Positions 19,866 to 24,526 of a stretch of 24,526 bases of DNA are shown piece after piece. The notes beneath the pieces were generated by a model, which worked only from the letters and a program-made list of their open reading frames with translations, had not been told where the DNA came from and made no database searches. Made by a program: the position numbers and the translations under genes. Every line of letters begins with the position of its first letter. Within the stretch, counting starts at the first letter, position 1. The stretch is from a virus. Location: IMG/VR virus record IMGVR_UViG_3300035698_024710, positions 1-24,526 of that record; one strand, written 5' to 3'.

Positions 19866-20448
19866 GTTTTTTTTCCTCCTTCGGGTTGTCTGAATCAATA
19901 ATGCTGATTAATTGCTCCAGGACATCTACTATATTATTGCCTTTTTGTGTTAGACTTATGTCAAATGAACTTTCCACAGGAGTCTTGTTGATTATTCCTT
20001 CTTTGTACCATTGAGAAACAACAATCACCATCTGTGGGTAGTGTTTCCCGATCTCTTTAGACCAAGCTCTAATGTTTAAAGTCTTGTTTCTCATGCCAAT
20101 TAACATCTTAGCATATTCTTCTCTTAGAACAAATCTATACATAATGTCACCCAATTTTTCTTCTTCCGCATCAACAACTTTTGTTTTATCATCTGTTATC
20201 ATTATTGCTGGAGCAGTCCAAAGAATTCTTCTTTTTGCTTCATCCAAGAACTTATGAACACGTTTTAGTTCCTGATTTGTAGCATTAGGAATTTCAACTA
20301 TATAAATTTTTGTTTGATCCAACGCTTCCAGGTGTTCGATTAAGTATTCTATCGTGTTAGATTGTAACAAATTTATTTCTTTCCTCATATTAATTAAGGT
20401 TTTACTTTCTCCGTTAATCGTTTCCCAAACATTTGTGAGCCACTTCAT
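19633..20448 (-). CDS. Predicted winged-helix-like protein with disordered tail
   Basis: 271 aa. Residues 1-185 look globular and helical, with a central IRAWSKEIGKHYPQMVIVVSQWYKEGII segment and FDISLTQKGNNIVDVLEQL (about 127-180), which resembles the recognition helix and wing of winged-helix regulators. Residues 190-271 are disordered, rich in Gly, Asn, Ser, Lys, Arg (TNSGSGQGKKEGNSG, RASEKDRHDGRDIKRG) and coincide with the coding region of the next gene in another frame. Either the tail is overprinted or a frameshift has extended the protein. Its start lies 35 bases inside the zinc-ribbon gene. Function unknown; DNA binding is possible. Confidence 0.65.
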   Translation of the reverse strand: MKWLTNVWETINGESKTLINMRKEINLLQSNTIEYLIEHLEALDQTKIYIVEIPNATNQELKRVHKFLDEAKRRILWTAPAIMITDDKTKVVDAEEEKLGDIMYRFVLREEYAKMLIGMRNKTLNIRAWSKEIGKHYPQMVIVVSQWYKEGIINKTPVESSFDISLTQKGNNIVDVLEQLISIIDSDNPKEEKKHDRNDRTPRRDTNSGSGQGKKEGNSGASNNNKGGVRPKGLSKLGERASEKDRHDGRDIKRGEPEQSQTGSSGITKEA

Positions 20449-20701
20449 TTAGTCTACCTCCATTTATTTTTTTAATATGTTCTGATACTTCTAAAGCATT
20501 AAAGTACGGTCCCCAACACTTCAAACTCATTCCTAAAAGTTTCTTCTTGAATATTGGAGTTGTTCTTGGACAATGAAAGCATTTGAATACAACAGGATTA
20601 TCTCTTGTTACTTCTCTCCTGAACTCTTTACCTCTCACTGTTCCACACTTGTCGCACATCAAAATGTAAATTATCATCTGTACTTTCTTTTCTTCTTCCA
20701 C
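20414..20701 (-). CDS. Zinc-ribbon protein
   Basis: Up to 95 aa from GTG 20701; an ATG at 20677 (Met9) overlaps the previous stop as ATGA and may be the real start (87 aa). One zinc site is clear: C16-x2-C19 in MCDKCGTVRG and C41-x2-C44 in KCFHCPRT, 22 residues apart. The C-terminal half is helical (ALEVSEHIKKINGG). It may be a transcription or replication accessory protein; no specific family is recognised. Confidence 0.7.
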   Translation of the reverse strand: MEEEKKVQMIIYILMCDKCGTVRGKEFRREVTRDNPVVFKCFHCPRTTPIFKKKLLGMSLKCWGPYFNALEVSEHIKKINGGRLNEVAHKCLGND

Positions 20702-20811
20702 TCATATGTTCTGAATAATGTCCAGAACTGTTTTAGTGTCCATACAACGACGATACCTGCTACAGCAGATAAAACCCCAAAAGTACTTAACCCAAACTCA
20801 ACACATATCAT
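20674..20811 (-). CDS. Small membrane protein, 45 aa
   Basis: ATG 20811 follows GAGTGAGGATGATATT. Residues 9-28 (STFGVLSAVAGIVVVWTLKQ) are a single transmembrane helix, followed by a very basic tail (EWKKKRKYR), so the C-terminus faces the cytoplasm. Its coding region overlaps the zinc-ribbon gene by 28 bases. Confidence 0.65.
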   Translation of the reverse strand: MICVEFGLSTFGVLSAVAGIVVVWTLKQFWTLFRTYEWKKKRKYR

Positions 20812-20821
20812 AATATCATCC

Positions 20822-20992
20822 TCACTCAAATTCTTTCCTGTAATCTTCTATAGGACAATCTGTGAAATTAAACTTAATTTCATCATACCAAGGCCCAATA
20901 TCTTTTATCTTAATCTCTCCAAAAGTAAGAGAAAAATTTCTGCTTAGCCTACATCCAAGAAAGTTATTCTTAACCTCTTCTACAGAAGGCAT
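20822..20992 (-). CDS. Small hypothetical protein, 56 aa
   Basis: ATG 20992 follows GATGGAGAG. The product has strand/turn character: VEEVKNNFLGCRLSRNFSLTF, then IKIKDIGPWYDEIKFNF and an acidic end. No family is recognised. A 21-codon frame just upstream (20980-21045, MAQLIKIEMYM...) overlaps its start and may be the true N-terminus separated by a frameshift. Confidence 0.55.
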   Translation of the reverse strand: MPSVEEVKNNFLGCRLSRNFSLTFGEIKIKDIGPWYDEIKFNFTDCPIEDYRKEFE

Positions 20993-21048
20993 CTCTCCAT
21001 CTTCTCAGGCAGCATATACATCTCAATTTTTATCAACTGTGCCATTTT

Positions 21049-21273
21049 TTACCCCAATTGTGCTTGTACATCTGTGCTTTTCCTAATACAAATCAGTTTA
21101 AGCCCTAACTCCCCCAAGCGCTTCTCTTTCTTTTGAATACTCAATTCACCTTCAGTCACTGCAACTTCAATAGCCCACTTTGGCTTTGGAGCGTACACGT
21201 CCACTCTGTTTCCGTTCTCCATTACAGCTTCAGTGTAAAAATCAATCCCTAACTCCTTAAGTCTCACGCACAC
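21049..21273 (-). CDS. Restriction-endonuclease-fold-like protein, 5' end in frame with upstream gene across TAG
   Basis: GTG 21273 gives 74 aa, but the frame is open upstream through 13 codons (DNQTTEHQFLKYK) to TAG 21315-21313, which is the stop of the preceding gene in the same frame. The upstream codons look like the first helix of the fold. Core: LKELGIDFYTEA (E15), RVDVYAP (D25), WAIEVAVTE (E36), followed by KKEKRLGELGLKLICIRK. The usual E-x-K is E-V-A here, so catalysis is doubtful. No ATG/GTG/TTG exists before 21273 and the GTG lacks a ribosome binding site, so translation may depend on TAG readthrough or the gene has been cut by a nonsense mutation. Confidence 0.6.
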   Translation of the reverse strand: MCVRLKELGIDFYTEAVMENGNRVDVYAPKPKWAIEVAVTEGELSIQKKEKRLGELGLKLICIRKSTDVQAQLG

Positions 21274-21312
21274 TTTGTACTTTAAGAACTGGTGTTCTGT
21301 TGTTTGATTGTC

Positions 21313-21591
21313 CTAAATGCTCATAGTGTTCTTATGTAATTTGTACCCTTTATGCAATACATTCTTTTCTTCTTTGTATCCTGTTACCATTTTCATTGCT
21401 CTTATAGCGAAACAGTCAACGTTCCAACTTTCTCCAAGACATTCACACATCCAGATTTTCTTTCTTTTATCATACCTTACAGGATGTGCATGTCCTTCAA
21501 CACTGTACTCAACAAGATTTCTCCCGTCGTACAATGTTGTATACTTATTGTTTTTTGCTATGAAATAAGCTTTGAGACTACTCTCACTCAT
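21313..21591 (-). CDS. Hypothetical protein with C-x-C...C motif (SWIM-like), ends at TAG
   Basis: 92 aa. Beta-rich N-terminus with TTLYDGRNLVEYSVEGH and VRYDKRKKIW, then CECLGESWNVDC (C49, C51, C60) leading into a helix (FAIRAMKMV). The layout is reminiscent of SWIM zinc fingers, though the final C-x-H is replaced by CFA. The start overlaps the upstream gene by 8 bases. The stop is TAG, with the nuclease-like frame continuing beyond it. Confidence 0.6.
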   Translation of the reverse strand: MSESSLKAYFIAKNNKYTTLYDGRNLVEYSVEGHAHPVRYDKRKKIWMCECLGESWNVDCFAIRAMKMVTGYKEEKNVLHKGYKLHKNTMSI

Positions 21592-21838
21592 CTTTTGGTT
21601 TGTTTTTTCTTGGCTTCATTGCTTCAAACTCATCTATAGTCATTTGTGGTTTATCAATATTTAACCTGACTAATTGTCCAGCTTTAAGGTCATCAAAACC
21701 TTCAGGATTTCTTATTGTTACTTGCACTAAACCTAAAGCATCTCTTCCTGATAGAATAAATGATTCTGTTTCTGTGCCATTCAATTTTTCTTTATTCACT
21801 TTTGATATTTCCAATATTTGTATTTCCATTTGTTTCAT
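21584..21838 (-). CDS. Small beta-barrel-like protein
   Basis: 84 aa from ATG 21838, preceded by GGGGTGAAATTG with correct spacing; a GTG at 21847 would add three residues but sits on the ribosome binding site. Strand-rich: MEIQILEISKV, FILSGRDALGLVQVTIRN, AGQLVRLNI, resembling a small OB-like barrel, with a Lys-rich tail. Possibly nucleic-acid binding; not proven. Confidence 0.55.
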   Translation of the reverse strand: MKQMEIQILEISKVNKEKLNGTETESFILSGRDALGLVQVTIRNPEGFDDLKAGQLVRLNIDKPQMTIDEFEAMKPRKNKPKDE

Positions 21839-21843
21839 CAATT

Positions 21844-22257
21844 TCACCCCAATATTTTCATGTTCTTTTGTGCTTGTGTCTTAGGATCTATCTTATCAAT
21901 AAAATACACTGTTTGAGTGTCAGAACCTTGTCTTTTAATCCTCAAATGAAGAGAATTAATTCCAGCACTGTCAGCTTCCAAAATTTTATCTCTGATAGCT
22001 CGTTGAAAAGGCTTGCTCGTTACATCAATAATCTTCTCACCAACTTCATACTTAGTACCGCTCACGTGTAAAACATCAGCGACAAAAGCAGGTTTGATCA
22101 CTTCAGTACCGTCTTTCTCAACTACTTTCTTATCCTTTTGATACCATCCAGTAATGATCACTTCTTTCTCTTCCCCATCTTTCCAGTACAAGTGTAAACC
22201 ACTGCCAAACTCTGGATCAATCGGTCTTTTAATCTCTAATTCTTTATCAGTCGACAT
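21844..22257 (-). CDS. Conserved-type virus protein, possible ssDNA-binding
   Basis: 137 aa from ATG 22257 following GGAGGGATACGAAA; the longer frame to 22302 lies within the upstream gene. Features: IDPEFGSGLHLYWKDGEEKEV, IITGWYQ, PAFVADVLHVSG, VGEKIIDVTSKPFQRAIRDKI, LHLRIKRQG, TVYFIDKID. It reads as a beta-barrel with one inserted helix. Its neighbours (coiled-coil protein upstream, small barrel downstream) suggest a replication or recombination cluster. The family is not recognised by name. Confidence 0.6.
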   Translation of the reverse strand: MSTDKELEIKRPIDPEFGSGLHLYWKDGEEKEVIITGWYQKDKKVVEKDGTEVIKPAFVADVLHVSGTKYEVGEKIIDVTSKPFQRAIRDKILEADSAGINSLHLRIKRQGSDTQTVYFIDKIDPKTQAQKNMKILG

Positions 22258-22663
22258 TTTCGTATCCCTCCAATCTTTCTTCAGGTAATTTGTGAGTTCC
22301 AACTATGAAGCTTAAGTGACGATCTATAGTTCGCCATTCTCTAACTAAACATTCATAACTTACTTTCAGTTCCCTATTTTCCTGTGTGTTTTTTTGCAGT
22401 TCTTGTCTCATCTTCACTATACCAGGATCTACTGCACTCCTACTTTCTGTTTCTGCTTCTCTAGTTTGAGCGTTCTTAAATCTTGGTTTTGCATCTTTGA
22501 GAATTCCGTCTGTTTCTTCGTTCACTTCAATGAAGATTCTTCCTTCAATCAGTTTGATCTGACCGTTTAATTCTTTGATTCTTTCATCCTTTGCCAGGAG
22601 AAGAAGTTGCGTGTCCTTAATCCTGTTTGGTAATTTGTAAAATCTCACTAATGTATTTTTCAT
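22247..22663 (-). CDS. Coiled-coil protein
   Basis: 138 aa, nearly all helical and charged: RIKDTQLLLLAKDERIKELNG, then FIEVNEETDGILKDA, and a second coil MRQELQKNTQENRELKVSYECL. ATG 22663 overlaps the stop of the upstream small gene (ATGA) and follows AAGGAGGTTAAAAGACA. It overlaps the next gene by 11 bases. Unknown function, perhaps a recombination accessory protein given its partner. Confidence 0.65.
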   Translation of the reverse strand: MKNTLVRFYKLPNRIKDTQLLLLAKDERIKELNGQIKLIEGRIFIEVNEETDGILKDAKPRFKNAQTREAETESRSAVDPGIVKMRQELQKNTQENRELKVSYECLVREWRTIDRHLSFIVGTHKLPEERLEGYENVD

Positions 22664-22821
22664 TGTCTTTTAACCTCCTTGTTTTCTTCAATTACTTTTA
22701 ATAATCGATCTACAATATTTGTTCGATCTCGAATTATATCATCAAGCTCTGCTCTAGTCATAAAAACACCCTCTTGTGGTGGTAAAAGTTCCACTAACTG
22801 TACTTCAGTATTTAAACACAC
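22660..22821 (-). CDS. Small acidic helical protein, 53 aa
   Basis: GTG 22821 follows GAAAGGAAAAAAA; a later ATG at 22761 gives 33 aa. The C-terminal helix is TRAELDDIIRDRTNIVDRLL followed by KVIEENKEVKRQ. The stop overlaps the coiled-coil gene start (ATGA), supporting it as real. Function unknown. The 60 bases upstream (22822-22881) show no gene. Confidence 0.5.
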   Translation of the reverse strand: MCLNTEVQLVELLPPQEGVFMTRAELDDIIRDRTNIVDRLLKVIEENKEVKRQ

Positions 22822-22881
22822 TTTTTTTCCTTTCAATAAAGCCTATATCATCTGAATACTCATTCTATATCTTAGCATTTT

Positions 22882-23271
22882 TCATTTCACCCCGTATGCT
22901 AGTGCCTGGTACTCCATCAAATAACTCTGCCTATCCCCAAAGTACCACCTTAAAGTTTCTTCCTTAAACTTTCGTGCATGCCATACTTTCGGATCAGTTG
23001 GAAGCAGGTCAGGGAAAGCGGCAACTCCCCCTTCCTTTACTTCCTGAAATAAACGTCTCGATCTAGTGATACTTTCTGGCTTAATCATATCTTTCATTGC
23101 TTCATAAGGAATGAATACTTTAATCTGTTGTTTTCTTTGCCAAATCTGAAGTATCAACCACAAATCATCGTTTCTAGCTCGCTCATCTTCTTGAAGTACT
23201 TGTTTAACTAAATCTTTAGTCCGCACATAATCATCGATGATTCGCTCTGCTTTCTCGTAGTCGTCACTCAT
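22882..23271 (-). CDS. Conserved-type helical protein of phage early regions
   Basis: 129 aa. N-terminal acidic helices (YEKAERIIDDYVRTKDLV, then QEDERARNDDLWLILQIW), then YEAMKDMIKPESITRSRRLFQE, and DLLPTDPKVWHARKFKEETLRWYFGD. The pair PESITRSRRLFQ and PTDPKV is a pattern of small phage proteins that lie beside regulatory or replication genes; no biochemical role is known to me. The start overlaps the upstream stop (ATGA). Confidence 0.65.
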   Translation of the reverse strand: MSDDYEKAERIIDDYVRTKDLVKQVLQEDERARNDDLWLILQIWQRKQQIKVFIPYEAMKDMIKPESITRSRRLFQEVKEGGVAAFPDLLPTDPKVWHARKFKEETLRWYFGDRQSYLMEYQALAYGVK

Positions 23272-23450
23272 TGTACTAACACCTTTGCTTCTTCTGCTTT
23301 GAACTCTCTAACAATTTTGGCCCAGCGTTGCTCAACACTTCCAATACTTCTATCCATTTCTTTAGCGATCTCAGTGTTAGTTTTCTTAAGGTCTTTCATC
23401 ATTTGCAATGTGGTGTCTTCAACATTTGTCCAGGTAATGTAGTTTCTCAT
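23268..23450 (-). CDS. Myb/SANT-like helix-turn-helix protein
   Basis: 60 aa. One DNA-binding unit: ITWTNVEDTTLQMMKDL, then TNTEIAKEMDRSIGSVEQRW, with spaced Trp residues and a recognition helix ending QRWAKI, as in Myb/SANT and GcrA-type domains. ATGA overlaps on both sides couple it to the HIRAN gene upstream and the next gene. Likely a regulator of viral or host genes. Confidence 0.75.
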   Translation of the reverse strand: MRNYITWTNVEDTTLQMMKDLKKTNTEIAKEMDRSIGSVEQRWAKIVREFKAEEAKVLVQ

Positions 23451-23746
23451 TTTACTCTCCAGCAGTAAATATTGACTCCTACGTTTTGGTCATCTCCACC
23501 TGTTACGTTCTGACAATTGCAAGCGTACACGTAACCTTCTTTATACAATGGACTCATTTGTTCAGCTAACTCTTTACTAAGATAGCCTAATTGTCCATTA
23601 CGACAATACACTGCCATAGCATTAGAGTCTACTTTATTGTGTGGTTCTGGCACGAGCCAGAGCATTTCTCCTTGTGGAATCTTACGTGCGTACTCTTGAC
23701 CGTTGCCAAAAGTAATCCCCCTAATTTTTGTATTAAATTCTTTCAT
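23447..23746 (-). CDS. HIRAN domain protein
   Basis: 99 aa, almost exactly one HIRAN domain: FNTKIRGITFGNGQEYA (3-19), LWLVPEPHNKVDSNAMAVYC (29-48; the E-P-x-N-x-x-D-x-N-A-x-A-V pattern), GQLGYLSKELAEQMSPL, and a closing CNCQNVTGG...GVNIYC strand. In eukaryotic HLTF the domain binds free 3' ssDNA ends; stand-alone HIRAN proteins are common in phages and likely act in recognising damaged or replicating DNA. It starts 3 bases after the RHH gene. Confidence 0.85.
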   Translation of the reverse strand: MKEFNTKIRGITFGNGQEYARKIPQGEMLWLVPEPHNKVDSNAMAVYCRNGQLGYLSKELAEQMSPLYKEGYVYACNCQNVTGGDDQNVGVNIYCWRVK

Positions 23747-23749
23747 TGT

Positions 23750-24076
23750 TCAATACCTCTCTTTTTGTACTAATTCAGACTTGATAGTGTCTATTTTGTC
23801 TTTGATTCTTTCAATTTTTCCAGTGTATTCTTCTTTAAGCTCAACTTCTTTCTTGTTGAGTTCTATAGCATACATCCTTCCTTGTCTTTGTAATAGCTCT
23901 AATTCTTGTTCAGGGGTCTTAGCTAAACCATAATGCTGAACTAAAAGCCTACTTATAACATTGCTAGCTCCAGAGTTTGTTCTTGTCAGTCCATCATAAA
24001 TTTTCTTAGCTGATGCGCTTAAGTATACACAAACTGTCGTTCCATTATAGCTTGATTTTCTTCTTCCTTTTTTCAT
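23750..24076 (-). CDS. Ribbon-helix-helix-like regulator with coiled-coil tail
   Basis: 108 aa from ATG 24076; a TTG at 24091 would add five residues. Residues 11-47 match a ribbon-helix-helix: TTVCVYLSASAKKIYDGL then NVISRLLVQHYG. Residues 50-108 form a charged coiled coil (QELELLQRQGRMYAIELNKKEVELKEEY). ATG lies about 25 nt from TATATATAC, consistent with leaderless archaeal initiation. RHH proteins usually repress their own promoters, and the inverted repeat at 24094-24121 overlies this TATA element. Confidence 0.7.
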   Translation of the reverse strand: MKKGRRKSSYNGTTVCVYLSASAKKIYDGLTRTNSGASNVISRLLVQHYGLAKTPEQELELLQRQGRMYAIELNKKEVELKEEYTGKIERIKDKIDTIKSELVQKERY

Positions 24077-24093
24077 TGTTTTTTGCCCCAAAT

Positions 24094-24121
24094 AGTATAT
24101 ATAACTCGGTCTATATATACT
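24094..24121. promoter_or_regulatory. Perfect inverted repeat over the RHH promoter TATA region
   Basis: AGTATATATA-actcggtc-TATATATACT: 10-bp arms, 8-bp spacer, perfect. The minus-strand TATA element lies about 25 nt before ATG 24076. Two opposed TATA-like elements in one palindrome suggest an operator, probably bound by the RHH protein. Confidence 0.6.
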
Positions 24122-24287
24122 TTATTTTATCCTTCGTTGTTTGTTGTTTTAGCCCTTGTCGGGTTTAAATTCGTTTTTTATTTCTATCTTTATCTCTAGC
24201 TTAAATTAATAATATACTAATGTATGTTTTTTGGAATCACAGTTTTTGTCTAACACAACTCATCCGTTGAAGTGTATATAGAGTGAG
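24122..24287. other. AT-rich gene-free stretch between the two palindromes
   Basis: About 165 bp with no credible ORF, several T-runs and TTAATAATATAC-like tracts. It holds the upstream region of the RHH gene and the 3' end of the rightmost small gene. No RNA gene or repeat is seen apart from the palindromes at its borders. Confidence 0.6.
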
Positions 24288-24296
24288 TTATATACA
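24273..24296. promoter_or_regulatory. Second TATA-type inverted repeat
   Basis: TGTATATA-gagtgagt-TATATACA: 8-bp perfect arms with an 8-bp spacer, the same spacer length as the palindrome at 24094-24121. It overlaps the stop of the 24288 gene. Likely a second copy of the operator. Confidence 0.5.
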
Positions 24297-24440
24297 TTTT
24301 TGCACTTGGAACTTTTGTCCCATATTTAACGCTTTTTCTTCTAATCTCTTGTATTGAATATAATGCAATTTCATGTTTTCTTTGCATTCTTCTTCGTTCC
24401 TGAACTCTCCGTTTAATCGACTTTTCCATTTCATGTACAT
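24288..24440 (-). CDS. Small basic protein near the window end
   Basis: 50 aa from ATG 24440 (or 24434): MYMKWKSRLNGEFRNEEEC followed by KENMKLHYIQYKRLEEKAL and a Lys/Gln end. Helical and charged. Its first part is copied, inverted, in the right arm at 24460-24516 with one change (Glu to Lys). The longer frame to 24509 runs through that inverted copy and is an artefact of the palindrome. Function unknown. Confidence 0.5.
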   Translation of the reverse strand: MYMKWKSRLNGEFRNEEECKENMKLHYIQYKRLEEKALNMGQKFQVQKCI

Positions 24441-24516
24441 TAGTTTGTGATAAAAGGAGAGTCGATTAAACGGAGAGTTCAGGAACAAAGAAGAATGCAA
24501 AGAAAACATGAAATTG
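24366..24516. repeat. 57-bp inverted repeat at the right edge (24366-24422 / 24460-24516)
   Basis: The arms are reverse complements with one mismatch (24395 against 24487) around a 37-bp spacer. After the right arm, the last 10 bases (AAAAGTCGAT) return to the beginning of the same unit, as if the sequence were starting another copy. This looks like a terminal fold-back, a hairpin end or a chimeric assembly. Confidence 0.9.
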
Positions 24517-24526
24517 AAAAGTCGAT

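Overview
The window reads as part of the genome, or integrated provirus, of a head-tailed virus of the HK97 lineage (Caudoviricetes). The host is probably an archaeon. Evidence for archaea: strong GAGGTGA/GGGGTGA ribosome binding sites before most starts, AT-rich TATA-like boxes 25-30 bases before genes at the heads of transcription units (9464, 24076), and A/T-rich sequence with dense small ORFs. No host marker gene is present, so the host is inferred, not shown. Every gene I can support is on the minus strand, so transcription runs from right to left; plus-strand ORFs look like shadows.

Right part (about 24.5-18.1 kb) is an early or accessory block of small, tightly coupled genes, many sharing ATGA stop/start overlaps. 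It holds a ribbon-helix-helix protein under a palindromic TATA element, a HIRAN protein, a Myb/SANT-like helix-turn-helix protein, zinc-binding proteins, two small PD-(D/E)XK nuclease-like proteins, small membrane proteins and several unknowns. Two regions have unusual reading-frame structure: an in-frame TAG between 21591 and 21049, and two overlapping genes at 19633-19865. The extreme right end is a 57-bp inverted repeat that may be a genome terminus or an assembly fold-back.

Middle part (18.1-13.7 kb): a 193-nt tRNA-like RNA (17881-18073) with acceptor and T-arm ends but a long interior carrying an ORF that ends UAA UAA. Then come a T5orf172/GIY-YIG-like protein overlapping the small terminase, small ORFs, a PD-(D/E)XK nuclease with a 9-bp tandem repeat, a membrane protein and the large terminase.

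Left part (13.7-0 kb) is the virion module: portal fused to a MuF-like domain, lectin-like and beta-helix proteins, prohead protease with a nested scaffold, HK97-fold capsid protein (with an apparent frameshift at its N-terminus), two paralogous small proteins, further structural proteins, a head-tail connector, and a giant repeat-rich fibre with a signal peptide that runs off the left edge. Three successive genes after the capsid gene end in hairpin/T-tract terminators that overlap their last codons. An 18-base motif, TGAGCGTAATAAGGTTTA, precedes both the portal and the protease and probably marks two late promoters. No tape-measure, tail-tube or sheath gene and no DNA polymerase is seen in the window.
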